Numbered from the stretch's first letter, positions 27,477 to 36,746 are shown. The stretch is DNA of 64,000 bases from Streptomyces fumigatiscleroticus (GCF_014647975.1 NZ_BMQF01000010.1:62001-126000); one strand, 5' to 3'. Made by a program: numbers and translations. Notes: a model not told the origin generated them from the letters alone.

Positions 27477-28280
27477 TCACACGCGCCGGCCCACCACCCG
27501 CGCGAAGCCCAGCGCACGCCCCTGGTCGGCGCGGAGCAGCGCCACCGACTCGCGGGCCATGCCCGCCATGAACTCGTCCTGGCTCTCCTCGGCGCACACC
27601 TCGCTCCACAGCAGCCAGTCCCGCCAGCCGTCCGGCTGCCAGTCGGCCGTCCCGACCTCCACCGCACCGCTGCGTGTCCAGTGGCGGTGCCACCAGACGG
27701 GGGAGTGGAACGCCCAGAAACCGGGGTCCCAGTGCGGCTTCAGATGCTCGGGGGGCTCGACGCCGTCGATCTCCTCCCGCAGCGCCGGGACGACGACACC
27801 GATCCGTCCGCCCGGCTTCAGCAGCCGGGTCAGCGTGGGCAGATACAGGTCGCTGGTGCCGAAGTACTGGTACGCGTCGATGCTCACGACCGCGTCGAAG
27901 GAGCCCTCGCCGAACGGCAGGTCGTGTGCCTCGGCGTACACCGGCAGCACCCGGTCGGCGACCCCGGCCTCCGCCACCTGCCGCGCGTTCTCCTCCGGCC
28001 GGATCCACAGGTCGGCCGCGGTGACCTGGAGGTCGTACTCCCTGGCCAGGAAGACCGAGGTGAGGGCCCGGCCGCAGCCCAGGTCGAGCACCCGCGCGCC
28101 CGGGGGCAGGGTGTCCAGGCCGAGTGCGGGGGCCAGCCACTCCAGCAGCCACAGCGGGTGCGGGCCCATCTGGTGGTCGACGATCCAGCGGGCGTCGTAG
28201 GCGCTGCTGCGCGGGTAGCGGGGGTGGGCGAGCCGCCCGGTGAGGCCGTCGGGCGGGGGCTGCTGCGTGAGGTCCGTCAT
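27477..28280 (-). CDS. SAM-dependent methyltransferase
   Basis: 267 aa class I methyltransferase. Motif I is VLDLGCGRALTS (about residue 67), the acidic loop is TAADLW, and motif IV is FDAVVSIDAYQYFG (about residue 133); RLLKPGGRIGVVVP is the post-motif. The N-terminal AYDARWIVDHQMGPHPLWLLEWL and C-terminal WLLWSEVCA segments are typical of a Streptomyces subfamily of unknown substrate. The ATG at 28280 gives MTDLTQQPPP; in-frame extension upstream runs into the divergent exporter's promoter. Confidence 0.87.
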   Translation of the reverse strand: MTDLTQQPPPDGLTGRLAHPRYPRSSAYDARWIVDHQMGPHPLWLLEWLAPALGLDTLPPGARVLDLGCGRALTSVFLAREYDLQVTAADLWIRPEENARQVAEAGVADRVLPVYAEAHDLPFGEGSFDAVVSIDAYQYFGTSDLYLPTLTRLLKPGGRIGVVVPALREEIDGVEPPEHLKPHWDPGFWAFHSPVWWHRHWTRSGAVEVGTADWQPDGWRDWLLWSEVCAEESQDEFMAGMARESVALLRADQGRALGFARVVGRRV

Positions 28281-28484
28281 GATCGACCCTGATAGCACCG
28301 CCCGGCGGGCGTCCGCATCCGATTTCGGTCTCCTAATGTGACCAATCCCACGAATGCGACAAACGATCACTTCTGCCTGCAAGAGTGTCTCCGCGCAACT
28401 CATGCGCTCTTTGCGGGCTGTTCCTTTCACGGACGACTGTTCCCGGTCAAAGATCCACACATCGGTCATCCCGGGAGCACGTTC

Positions 28485-30713
28485 GTGGCAGCCCTCGCAC
28501 GGTGGTGCGTCCGACGCCGCCTCGTCGCCGTCCTGCTCTGGCTCCTCGCCCTCGGCGCGGTCTCCGCCACCGCGGCCGTCGCCGGCTCGGTGTACTCGAA
28601 CGACTACCAGGTCCCCGGCACCGAGTCCGGCCGCGCCGCCCAGCTGCTTCAGGACGGTTTCCCGGGCCTGAGCGGCGACAGCGACACCGTCGTCTGGCAC
28701 ACCGCCACCGGCACCGTCCGCGCCGCCGACGTGGAACAGACCATGACCCGCACCCTGCGCCGCATCGCCGACCTGCCCGGAGTGGCCGCGGTCGCCGGCC
28801 CCTACGACGACCAGGGCGCGAGCCGGATCAGCGCGGACGGGCACACGGCGTACGCAACCGTCACCTTCGAGGACCGGAGCGCGGACATCACCCGCTCCCA
28901 GGCGCAGGCCCTGGTCCGCACCGCCGAGGCCGCCGAGGCGGACGGGCTCCGGGTGGAGCTGGGCGGCACCGCCCCGGGCCTGACCGGGTCCACGGGCGGG
29001 CACCTCGCCGAGGGCGTCGGCGTGGCCGTCGCCGCGGTCGTCCTGCTCCTCGCGTTCGGCTCCCCGGCCGCCGCGCTGCTGCCCATCGTCACCGCGCTGG
29101 CCGGGGTCGGCACCGCCTACGCCGGGATCACGCTGCTCGGCCATGTCATGACCGTCGCCGACTTCGCGCCCATGCTCGGCCTGCTGATCGGGCTCGGCGT
29201 CGGCATCGACTACGCGCTGTTCATCGTCACCCGTCACCGGCGCGGCCTGAAACGGGGCCTCACCGTCACCGAGGCGGCCGTGAACGCCGTCGCGACCACG
29301 GGACGCGCGGTCGTCTTCGCGGGCGCCACCGTCTGCATCGCCCTGCTGGGCATGCTGATCCTGCGGCTGGACTTCCTCAACGGGGTGGCCGTGGCGGCCT
29401 CGCTGACCGTCGTGCTGACGGTGACGGCCGCCGTGACGCTGCTGCCGGCCCTGCTGTCGTACATCGGACCCCGCGCCCTGAGCCGGCGCGAGCGGCGCCG
29501 GCTGGCCGAGCACGGGCCCCGGCCCGAGCTGCCCACCGGGCTCGCCGCCCGCTGGTCGGCGCTGGTGGAGCGCCACCCCAAGGCACTCGGCGCCACCGCC
29601 CTGCTGCTCGTCACCGTCCTCGCACTGCCCACCCTCTCCCTGCGCCTGGGCACCTCCGACCAGGGCAACGACCCGGAGAGCTCCACCACCCGCCAGGCCT
29701 ACGACCTCCTCGCGGACGGCTTCGGACCCGGCGTCAACGGCCCTCTCACCCTGGTCACCGAGGTCCGCGGCGCCGAGGACCGGCTCGTACTGGACAATCT
29801 GGACGCCGTGCTGCGCGCGACCCGGGACGTCGCCTCGGTCACGCCGGTGACGTACAACTCCGGCGGCGACACCGCGTTCCTCACCGTCCTGCCGGAGTCG
29901 GCGCCGCAGTCCCAGCGGACCAGCGATTTCGTCGACCGGCTGCGCACCGAGGTGCTGCCGCGCGCCGTGCGGGGCACCTCGCTGGAGGTGCGGGTGGGCG
30001 GGGTCACGGCCGGCTACGACGACTTCGCCGCCGTCATCGTCGGGAAACTGCCCCTCTTCGTGGGCGTGGTCATCGGTTTCGGCTGCGTGCTGCTCCTGCT
30101 GGCCTTCCGGTCCGTCGGCATCCCGCTGAAGGCCGCCGCGATGAACGTCCTCGCCGTCGCCGCCGCCTTCGGCATCGTCGTCGCGGTCTTCCAGTGGGGC
30201 TGGGGCGGCGAACCGCTGGGCCTGGGCCGGGCGGGCCCGATCGAGCCCTTCCTGCCCGTGATCATGGTCTCGGTCCTCTTCGGGCTCTCCATGGACTACC
30301 AGGTCTTCCTGGTCAGCCGGATGTACGAGGAGTGGCTGGAGACCGGCGACAACCGGCGCGCCGTCCGGGTGGGGCTCGCCGAGACCAGCCGGGTGATCAA
30401 CTCGGCCGCGGTCATCATGATCTCGGTCTTCCTCGCCTTCGTGCTCAGCGGTGACCGCACGATCGCCATGTTCGGCATCGCCCTGGCCGCCGCGGTCGCC
30501 CTGGACGCCTTCGTCCTGCGCACCCTGCTCGTCCCCGCCCTGATGCACCTGCTCGGCGGCGCCAACTGGTGGCTGCCGCGCCGGCTGGACCGGCTGCTGC
30601 CCCGGATCAGCATCGAGCCGCCCGAGTGCCGCGCCGCCCACGGAAGGCTCACGGACGCCATGGACGTACTCGGCGAGGAGCGGCAGCCTGACGTACGGGA
30701 CACCACTGGATGA
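28485..30713 (+). CDS. MMPL/RND-family exporter
   Basis: 742 aa membrane transporter with two MMPL modules. One helix is at residues 10-30, a loop domain at about 35-185, then five helices. The second half repeats the pattern (loop 370-500, five helices to 700). Motifs include GIDYALFIVTRHR (about residue 240) and SMDYQVFLVSRMYEEW (about 603), the paired proton-relay regions. Such pumps export lipids, peptides or drugs using proton motive force; no cargo gene is adjacent. GTG 28485 with GGGAG 8 nt upstream starts right at the first helix (VAALARWCVRRRLVAVLL). An upstream in-frame ATG at 28338 lacks a ribosome site. Confidence 0.88.
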   Translation: MAALARWCVRRRLVAVLLWLLALGAVSATAAVAGSVYSNDYQVPGTESGRAAQLLQDGFPGLSGDSDTVVWHTATGTVRAADVEQTMTRTLRRIADLPGVAAVAGPYDDQGASRISADGHTAYATVTFEDRSADITRSQAQALVRTAEAAEADGLRVELGGTAPGLTGSTGGHLAEGVGVAVAAVVLLLAFGSPAAALLPIVTALAGVGTAYAGITLLGHVMTVADFAPMLGLLIGLGVGIDYALFIVTRHRRGLKRGLTVTEAAVNAVATTGRAVVFAGATVCIALLGMLILRLDFLNGVAVAASLTVVLTVTAAVTLLPALLSYIGPRALSRRERRRLAEHGPRPELPTGLAARWSALVERHPKALGATALLLVTVLALPTLSLRLGTSDQGNDPESSTTRQAYDLLADGFGPGVNGPLTLVTEVRGAEDRLVLDNLDAVLRATRDVASVTPVTYNSGGDTAFLTVLPESAPQSQRTSDFVDRLRTEVLPRAVRGTSLEVRVGGVTAGYDDFAAVIVGKLPLFVGVVIGFGCVLLLLAFRSVGIPLKAAAMNVLAVAAAFGIVVAVFQWGWGGEPLGLGRAGPIEPFLPVIMVSVLFGLSMDYQVFLVSRMYEEWLETGDNRRAVRVGLAETSRVINSAAVIMISVFLAFVLSGDRTIAMFGIALAAAVALDAFVLRTLLVPALMHLLGGANWWLPRRLDRLLPRISIEPPECRAAHGRLTDAMDVLGEERQPDVRDTTG

Positions 30714-30782
30714 CGGCGGACGGGACCGCGTCCACAACGATCATTAAGCAACCTCTCAGAGAGCGTCCGTACGGTGCGAGGC

Positions 30783-31403
30783 ATGGGAACGAAGACAGTG
30801 GACGAGACCGGCGCGAAGACCGACGAGGAGAACCAGGCGGACGTCGCCCCGGCCGACGGGACGGACGAGGCGGAGGAGGCGGACGAGGCGGCGAAGACCG
30901 TCGACGCGGCCGACGAGACCGCTGAGACCGCTGGGACCGCCGGGGGCGGCCAGGACACCGAGGGTGCCGAGGGCGCCGAGGAGGCCGCGGCCGCCGCGGA
31001 GGAGGGTCCCTCCGGCGTCGGCCAGGGCGCGGGTGCCGTCGTCTCCGCCGGGCTCGGCATCGTCTCGCTGACCGGCAGCTGGGTGGGGACCGTGGCGTCC
31101 GCGCGCCAGTCGCTCATCGGCCAGCTGGAGACCTCGTCGTCCTCCAGCGTCGCCAAGATGATCGAGAAGGGCTACGGCGACGCCTGGCACGCCACCGCGC
31201 TGTGGGGCGGACTGTTCGCGCTGGTCGCGCTGGTCGTCGGCGTCGTGACGCTGGCCCGGCCCGCCTTCGGGGCGCCCGGCAGGCCGCAGGCGCCGTGGAT
31301 CAAGTCGGTCGCCTGGGCGGGCGTCGCGCTCGGCGTCATCGGCCTGCTGCTGGCCGTCCTGAAGTACACCGACGTCCTGCTAGGGCTGCCGTCCACCAGC
31401 TGA
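30783..31403 (+). CDS. Hypothetical membrane protein with acidic N-terminal domain
   Basis: 206 aa. Residues 1-80 are low-complexity Ala/Glu/Asp/Thr with repeated DEAEEADEAA and ETAGTAGG motifs, probably disordered. Then come three predicted helices: GAGAVVSAGLGIVSLTGSWV, ALWGGLFALVALVVGVVTLA and VAWAGVALGVIGLLLAVLKY. I do not recognise a named domain. It is followed closely by a very strong terminator. ATG 30783 is the best start, though the GAGG upstream is too close to be a clear ribosome site. Confidence 0.72.
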   Translation: MGTKTVDETGAKTDEENQADVAPADGTDEAEEADEAAKTVDAADETAETAGTAGGGQDTEGAEGAEEAAAAAEEGPSGVGQGAGAVVSAGLGIVSLTGSWVGTVASARQSLIGQLETSSSSSVAKMIEKGYGDAWHATALWGGLFALVALVVGVVTLARPAFGAPGRPQAPWIKSVAWAGVALGVIGLLLAVLKYTDVLLGLPSTS

Positions 31404-31420
31404 ACCACCGCGGGCACCGA

Positions 31421-31467
31421 GGGGCCCCGGGGTCTCCGTAAGCACCTTACGGAGACCCCGGGGCCCC
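31421..31467 (+). terminator. 22-bp perfect hairpin terminator
   Basis: A perfect inverted repeat (left arm GGGGCCCCGGGGTCTCCGTA plus AG) surrounds a 3-nt loop, beginning 18 bp after the preceding stop. No U-run follows. Confidence 0.88.
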
Positions 31468-31531
31468 TCCCGCACGTCTAAGGCCCCCCGCGCCGCCGAA
31501 GATGCGGCACTCGCCCGATGTGGCCGCCCCA

Positions 31532-31575
31532 CCTGGGGGACGAGGGTTGAGGCATCGCACCGAGCGAAGCCGAGA
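31532..31575 (+). repeat. Partial Streptomyces intergenic repeat
   Basis: CTGGGGGACGAGG and, 23 bp on, CACCGAGCGAAGCCGAGA match the left part and the centre of a palindromic repeat common between Streptomyces genes (from memory). The right arm is missing. It lies in the leader of the following small gene. Confidence 0.5.
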
Positions 31576-31600
31576 ATCCACCTCTCACCAGGGATGTGCC

Positions 31601-31792
31601 ATGTACCAGTACGACCTCCGGCACCTGCGTTCCACCGAGCTGCTCCGCCGGGCCGAGCACGAGCGGCTGGTCCGCGCGGCCGTCCGGGCCCGCCGCGCCG
31701 CCCGCCGGGCGGCGGCCCCGCGGGGTGCCGGCCGGGACGCTTCCCGGCCGAAACCCACGAGTCCCGGACGCCTGCCAAGGCTTACGCTGTAA
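31601..31792 (+). CDS. Small Arg/Ala-rich protein (63 aa)
   Basis: Starts MYQYDLRHLRSTELLRRAEH and continues with a strongly basic, Ala/Arg-rich helix (ERLVRAAVRARRAARRAAA). Small proteins with the MYQYxLxxxRSxELxRxADxxR pattern are widespread in Streptomyces, which I recall without a function. CAGGGA lies about 9 nt before the ATG. It could bind nucleic acid, but that is only suggested by charge. Confidence 0.65.
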   Translation: MYQYDLRHLRSTELLRRAEHERLVRAAVRARRAARRAAAPRGAGRDASRPKPTSPGRLPRLTL

Positions 31793-31816
31793 GGGATGCC
31801 GGCCGAGGGAGGCCCC

Positions 31817-32128
31817 GTGTTCAACGTCTTCGAGGATCTGTTCGCCCCTGGCCGGAAGCACACCCGCGACGAACAGAACCGGCTGGAGCTGACCCGGGAG
31901 GACGTCGGGGACGCCGATCCCGGGCGGGGGCCGATAGATCTGGCGTCCGGCCGGGCCGTCGTACGGCTGCCGTCCCCGGCGGGGGCGGACCGGGGAGGGG
32001 ACAGGTCCGCCTCTGAGGCCTCTGAGGCCCTTGAGGCCCTTGAGGCCCCTGAGGTCCCTGAGGCACCCGAGGCTCCGGAGGGCGGTGACGAGGCGGACTC
32101 CGCGGACGAGCCGGACACGCCTAGGTGA
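31817..32128 (+). CDS. DUF6191-like acidic small protein
   Basis: About 103 aa from GTG 31817, which follows GAGGGAGG by 5 nt. The conserved part is FNVFEDLFAPGRKHTRDEQN, then LELTREDVGDADPGRGPIDL (residues 2-50). The C-terminal half is Glu/Ala/Pro low complexity (ASEALEALEAPEVPEAPEA). A start at 31796 is possible but lacks a ribosome site. Its stop overlaps the end of the convergent dehydrogenase gene by 8 bp. Function unknown. Confidence 0.7.
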   Translation: MFNVFEDLFAPGRKHTRDEQNRLELTREDVGDADPGRGPIDLASGRAVVRLPSPAGADRGGDRSASEASEALEALEAPEVPEAPEAPEGGDEADSADEPDTPR

Positions 32129-33284
32129 CCTGGAGTTCCAGGATCCGGTCGTCGCCCTTGCGCGGCTCGCCCCGGCCGTCCGTGTTGCTGGTGACCAGCC
32201 ACAGCCTGTCGCCGCCGGCCGGGACCACCGTGCGCAGCCGGCCGTACTCGCCCTCCAGGAAGGCCTGCGGGGCGGCCGACGCCGCGGTGCCCTCCAGGGG
32301 GATGCGCCACAGGCGCCGCCCGCGCAGTCCCGCCATCCAGACCGAGCCCTCGGCGTAGGCGATGCCGCTGGGGGAGGCCTCGTCCGTGCCCCACTGGGCG
32401 ATCGGATCGTGGAAGGCGGAGTCGTCGGCCTTCCCCTCCGCCTCGGGCCAGCCGTAGTTGTCGCCCGGCTTGATCGCGTTGAGCTCGTCCCAGGTGTCCT
32501 GGCCGAACTCCGCGGCGAACAGGCGCTGTCCGGAGTCCCAGGCCAGACCCTGGACGTTCCGGTGGCCGTAGGAGTACACCGGGGAGTCGTCGAACGGATT
32601 GCCGGGAGCCGGTTCGCCCTCCGGGGTCAGGCGCAGGATCTTGCCACCGAGGGAGTCCTTGTCCTGGGCCAGGCCCCGCTCGCCGCTCTCGCCCGTGCCC
32701 GCGTAGAGCATCCCGTCCGGGCCGAAGGCGATCCGCCCACCGTTGTGGATCACGCCCTTGGGGATGCCCTTGAAGATCGTGTCGGGGGCGCCGAGCTGCT
32801 CGCCGGACGGCTTCTTCTCGTCGTAGAACATGCGGACGACGCGGTTGTCCGAGGCCGAGGTGAAGTAGGCGTAGATCATGTGGTCCGAGGCGTAGTCGGG
32901 GGAGAGCGCGATGCCGAGCAGTCCGCCCTCCCCGGACGGCGACACCCCCGTCACCTCGCCCAGCTCGGTCTTTCCGCCCGTCTCGCCGTCGACTCTGGTG
33001 ATCGTGCCCTCGTCCCGGGAGGAGACGAGCAGGTCGCCCTCCGGGAGCGGGGCGAGGCCCCAGGGACTGTCCAGCCCCGTGACGAGAGTGCGGACCACCT
33101 TCACGGAGCCCTCGGCCGGAGGAGTCTTCTCGGCCGTGCGCCGGGAGGACGCCGGCTGCGAGGCCGTACGGCTGGAAGCGGCGCTCTCGCCCCTGCCGGG
33201 TTCTCCTCCGCTGTCGGAGGAGCAGCCGGCCGTCAGCAGGAGCGTCGCGGCGGTCAGGACGGCCGGCACTGCTCGACGTCGCAC
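32121..33284 (-). CDS. PQQ-type sugar (glucose/sorbosone) dehydrogenase-like lipoprotein
   Basis: 387 aa. A basic start and hydrophobic stretch end with lipobox LLTAGCSS (Cys about residue 20), then a Ser/Arg/Thr linker. From about residue 58 a six-bladed propeller of the GSDH family is visible: GLDSPWGLAPLPEGDLLVSS, EGGLLGIALSPDY, HNGGRIAFGPDGMLYAGTG, YGHRNVQGLAWD and FGQDTWDELNAI. Family members oxidise sugars using PQQ and calcium outside the cell; no PQQ synthesis genes are here. GTG 33284 has AAGGGA 9 nt upstream; longer frames upstream lack signals. Confidence 0.88.
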   Translation of the reverse strand: MRRRAVPAVLTAATLLLTAGCSSDSGGEPGRGESAASSRTASQPASSRRTAEKTPPAEGSVKVVRTLVTGLDSPWGLAPLPEGDLLVSSRDEGTITRVDGETGGKTELGEVTGVSPSGEGGLLGIALSPDYASDHMIYAYFTSASDNRVVRMFYDEKKPSGEQLGAPDTIFKGIPKGVIHNGGRIAFGPDGMLYAGTGESGERGLAQDKDSLGGKILRLTPEGEPAPGNPFDDSPVYSYGHRNVQGLAWDSGQRLFAAEFGQDTWDELNAIKPGDNYGWPEAEGKADDSAFHDPIAQWGTDEASPSGIAYAEGSVWMAGLRGRRLWRIPLEGTAASAAPQAFLEGEYGRLRTVVPAGGDRLWLVTSNTDGRGEPRKGDDRILELQVT

Positions 33285-33430
33285 GATCGTGGTCCCTTCG
33301 ACGCGGCGGGTTCTCACCCGTTCATACACCGCTCGCGCCTCACAGGTCCCCTCTCCTGCGGCCCCGAACCGCCAACGCCCGGAACACACAGGCCGTTTCG
33401 GCCCGGCCCGGCCCGGTCCGGTCTCGGATC

Positions 33431-34429
33431 CTAGTCCCAGGACCCCTGTGCGGGAGGCAGCTCCGCCACCTCCGCCAGATCCCGGTCCGACAGCCGCAGA
33501 CCGGCCGCCGCCGCGTTCTGGGTCACCCAGCGCTCCTGCTTGGTGCCCGGCACCGGCACCACGTGCCGCCCCTGGGCGAGCACCCAGGCCAGGGCCACCT
33601 GGGCGGGCGTCACCTCGTCCCCGTGCCGGGCCGCTATGCGCCGCAGACCGGCGACGATCGGCTGGTTGGCGGCCATCATCTCGGCGGTGAAGCGGGGGTG
33701 CCGGGCGCGGAGGTCGTCCGGCTCGAAGCCCTGGCCGGGCGTCAGCGTGCCGGTCAGGAAGCCGTTGCCCAGCGGCATCGCGGCGAGGAGGCCGACACCG
33801 CGCGCCTCGCACCACGGCAGCAGCGCCTCCAGCGCCTCCGGCGACCACACGGACAGCTCGGCCTGGACCGCGCTCACCGGGAAGACCTGCTGCACCCGCT
33901 CCAGCTGCCGGATCGTGGCGTCGTGCAGCCGGGCCCCCGGCCGGCGCGCCGACCGCGCGCCCACGGCGCACAGCCCCAGCGCCCGTACCTTCCCGGCCCG
34001 GACCAGCTCCGCCATCGCGCCCCAGGTCTCCTCGACGGGCACCTCCGGGTCGGCCCGGTGCAGCTGGTAGAGGTCGATCACGTCCGTCTGGAGGCGTCTG
34101 AGCGAGGCGTCGCAGGCCCGTCTCACATAGCCGGGACGGCCGTTGGCCACGATGTGCTGGTCGCCCACCAGCAGACCGACCTTGGTCGACACGAAGGCGT
34201 CCCGGCGCCGCTCCCTCAACACCCGCCCCACCAGCAGCTCGTTGGTGAACGGGCCGTACATGTCGGCGGTGTCCAGCAGCGTCGAACCCAGGTCGAGCGC
34301 CCTGTGCACCGTTTTGAGCGACTCGTCGCCCCGCTGCCGTGACGCGTTGTACGCCCAGCTCATCGGCATGCACCCGAGTCCTACGGCCCCCACCGCGAGT
34401 GCCGCAGCGCCGATCGTCCTGCGCTCCAC
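33431..34429 (-). CDS. Aldo/keto reductase
   Basis: 332 aa (beta/alpha)8 barrel oxidoreductase. Catalytic tetrad pieces are LLDTADMYGPFTNE (Asp and Tyr, about residues 47-53), FVSTKVGL (Lys) and LYQLHRADP (His). The NADPH site VPVPGTKQERWVTQN (about 293) is complete. Relatives reduce aldehydes and ketones with NADPH. GTG 34429 with GGAGGG about 11 nt upstream is preferred. It is divergent from a hydroxyacid dehydrogenase, with 77 bp between starts. Confidence 0.88.
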   Translation of the reverse strand: MERRTIGAAALAVGAVGLGCMPMSWAYNASRQRGDESLKTVHRALDLGSTLLDTADMYGPFTNELLVGRVLRERRRDAFVSTKVGLLVGDQHIVANGRPGYVRRACDASLRRLQTDVIDLYQLHRADPEVPVEETWGAMAELVRAGKVRALGLCAVGARSARRPGARLHDATIRQLERVQQVFPVSAVQAELSVWSPEALEALLPWCEARGVGLLAAMPLGNGFLTGTLTPGQGFEPDDLRARHPRFTAEMMAANQPIVAGLRRIAARHGDEVTPAQVALAWVLAQGRHVVPVPGTKQERWVTQNAAAAGLRLSDRDLAEVAELPPAQGSWD

Positions 34430-34506
34430 CTGGTCGTGACCCTCCCTCACTCGGCCACCCCAACCTAACCTCTGCCGTCCCGGGCCCCTGACATAGCCTC
34501 CGGACC

Positions 34507-35457
34507 ATGACTGCTGACGTGTGGCTGCCCATTCCGCCGGACGAGATCGAGGGGCTTCCCGAGGGGCCCCGGTACCGGTACTGGAACGGCGAGGAGGAGT
34601 TCCCCGCCGACCCCGCCCGCTGCGGGTTCTACGTCGTCCCCTACATGAAGCCGGCCGAGCTCGGGCAGCGTCCGCTGCCCCGGATGAGCGCGGTGGAGGT
34701 GGTCCAGACCCTGTCGGCCGGCGTCGACCATGTGGAACCGGGCCTGGTACACCTGCGTCCGGGCGTGCGGCTGTGCAATGCACGCGGGGTGCACGAGGCG
34801 AGCACCGGTGAGCTCACGCTCGCGCTGATCCTGGCGTCACTGCGCGGCATCCCCGACTTCGTGCGGGCGCAGGACCGGGGGGAGTGGCTCGGCGGGTTCC
34901 GGCCCGCGCTGGCCGACAGGAATGTGCTCATCGTGGGCTACGGATCGATCGGCGCGGCGATCGAGGACCGGCTTGCCCCCTTCGAGACAGCGCGGGTGGA
35001 GCGTGTCGCGCGCTCTGCGCGCACCACGGCGCGCGGGCCGGTGCATCCGCTCACCGACCTGTCGGCACTGCTCCCCGAAGCGGACGTCGTCATCCTCTCC
35101 ACGCCCCTCACCCCGCAGACCCGAGGCCTGGTGGACGCGGACTTCCTGGCCCGGATGAAGGACGGGGCACTGCTGGTCAACGTCGCCCGCGGCCCCGTCG
35201 TCGACACCAAGGCGCTGCTCGCGGCGGTGGAGAGCGGCCGCGTCACCGCCGCCCTCGACGTCACCGATCCGGAGCCGCTGCCCGCGGACCATCCCCTGTG
35301 GAGGGCGCCGGGAGTCCTGATCAGCCCGCATGTCGGCGGGCCGACGTCGGCGTTCCTGCCGCGCGCGAAACGCCTGCTGACGGACCAGTTGACGCGGTAC
35401 CTGAACCGGGAGCCGCTGCGCAACGTGATCCTTACGACGGGTGCGTCCGGCGCCTGA
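34507..35457 (+). CDS. D-isomer-specific 2-hydroxyacid dehydrogenase
   Basis: 316 aa. The NAD-binding loop is VLIVGYGSIGAAIED (about residue 140). The catalytic set is Arg in VNVARGPVV (about 228), Glu in DVTDPEPLP (about 257) and His in ISPHVGG (about 278). It reduces 2-keto acids to D-hydroxy acids or the reverse; the specific substrate is unclear. TAGCCT lies 7 nt before the ATG, typical of a leaderless transcript. Confidence 0.9.
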   Translation: MTADVWLPIPPDEIEGLPEGPRYRYWNGEEEFPADPARCGFYVVPYMKPAELGQRPLPRMSAVEVVQTLSAGVDHVEPGLVHLRPGVRLCNARGVHEASTGELTLALILASLRGIPDFVRAQDRGEWLGGFRPALADRNVLIVGYGSIGAAIEDRLAPFETARVERVARSARTTARGPVHPLTDLSALLPEADVVILSTPLTPQTRGLVDADFLARMKDGALLVNVARGPVVDTKALLAAVESGRVTAALDVTDPEPLPADHPLWRAPGVLISPHVGGPTSAFLPRAKRLLTDQLTRYLNREPLRNVILTTGASGA

Positions 35458-35681
35458 TCCGTACAACCGACGCACCTTTCGCAACGAGGACGTACTCGGC
35501 TTCCGGTACCGTCCGCAACCTTCCGGGCGCGGCGGGTACCCGTATCCCCGGCGACCGTCACGGAGCGTAGAGAACCTATGTCCCTGAGTGACGAGGCTGG
35601 TGTATCGTCCCGACAGGGGCTGCGCCGCGCACCGTTCGGCGCCGGGGATGACACTTCAGACTGTGAGGGGGGCGACGGGCG

Positions 35682-35891
35682 ATGCACGGCCTATGGACGA
35701 ACGATCCGACGCGGCGGAGCCGCCGGCGGCGACCCTGGCGCACGGCCGCACGCAGACGCGGTCACCACGCCAATCACGGCGGTCACCACAGCCATCACCA
35801 TCGCAGGCACGGCAGCCGCAGGCGGCATGCCCATCCAGCGCACCGGGACCCACGGGATCCCGGATCCGCGCGGACCGGGAGGGCCCGGTGA
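35682..35891 (+). CDS. His/Arg-rich small ORF coupled to the c-di-GMP protein gene
   Basis: 69 aa, starting MHGLWTNDPTRRSRRRRPW. The middle is histidine-rich: GHHANHGGHHSHHHRRHGSR. A GAGGGGGG ribosome site lies 9 nt before the ATG. Its TGA overlaps the GTG start of the next gene (GTGA, 35888-35891), a coupling arrangement that argues for translation. The composition suggests metal or nucleic-acid binding, but no family is recognised. Alternatively it is only the untranslated leader of the next gene. Confidence 0.5.
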   Translation: MHGLWTNDPTRRSRRRRPWRTAARRRGHHANHGGHHSHHHRRHGSRRRHAHPAHRDPRDPGSARTGRAR

Positions 35892-36730
35892 GCGCACCGC
35901 CCTCTCCCACGACCGCCCTGGACGCGGCGCTGCGCGCCCAGCCTTCGCCGGGGACGCTGCTGCCCCGGCCACCGTCCTCCGGCGCCGGGTCGGGCCTGGT
36001 CCACCAGCTCGCCCTGGCCCTGGTCTGCGCGGGATACGCCGTCGGTTCCGCGCTCGGCTGGGGTTCGGGCGAACTCGCCGTGATCATGGGTGACTTCGGG
36101 CTGAGCGCCGCGGCCGGCGCCGCCGCCGTCTCCTGCTTCCTCTACGCCCGCAGCCCCCGGGTCCGCTACCGGCCCGCCTGGCTGCTGTTCGCCCTCTCCT
36201 CGGCCATGGCCGCCCTGGGCAACCTGGTCTGGGGGTGGTACGAGGTCGTCCTGGAGCGGCCCGTGCCGAGCCCCTCCTACGCCGACCTGTTCTTCCTCTG
36301 CTTCGCGCCGCCCGCCATCGTGGGTCTCCTGGTGCTCGCCAAGCGCCCGGTGACCAAGGCGGGCTGGGTCTGCCTGGCCCTGGACGCCTGGCTGATCGGG
36401 GGCTCGCTGCTGACCCTGTCGTGGAGCCTCGCGCTCGCGCAGGCGGCCAGGGCCGACGGCTCCAGCGTGGCGCACAGTGCGCTGTCGCTGGCCTATCCGC
36501 TCCTCGACATCGCCCTGGTCAGCATGGTGCTCGCGCTGCACTTCAGGCGTTCGGCCGTGTACCGGCCGGCGGTGAACACCGCGATCGGCGCGCTCGCCCT
36601 GACCGTGCTGTGCGACGCCCTGTTCACCTCGCCGCTGCTGCACAACAGCTACCGTTCCGGGCAGCTGCTCGACGCGGGCTGGTTCGCCGGGTCGCTGCTG
36701 CTGGCGTACGCCCCCTGGGCCGCGCACCGG

Positions 36731-36746
36731 CCCGCCCGCCCGCCCG
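36731..36746 (+). repeat. CCCG tetranucleotide repeat (four copies) at the frameshift
   Basis: CCCGCCCGCCCGCCCG lies at the junction where the reading frame of the membrane domain changes. Loss of one unit restores a single frame (RPARPADGDGHARVAHDH). This is a slippage-prone site within a Pro/Arg-rich linker. Confidence 0.9.

Noticed and set aside
28281..30737. Large minus-strand frame extending the methyltransferase to 1086 codons
   Set aside because: Only the part from 28280 downstream has methyltransferase motifs; the rest is antisense to the MMPL exporter and has no domain sense.
35588..35887. N-terminal extension of the c-di-GMP protein from ATG 35588, 35648 or 35693
   Set aside because: The extension is Arg/Ser/Pro low complexity with no well-spaced ribosome site, whereas GTG 35888 has GGGAGGG 5 nt upstream and is overlapped by the stop of the His-rich ORF.
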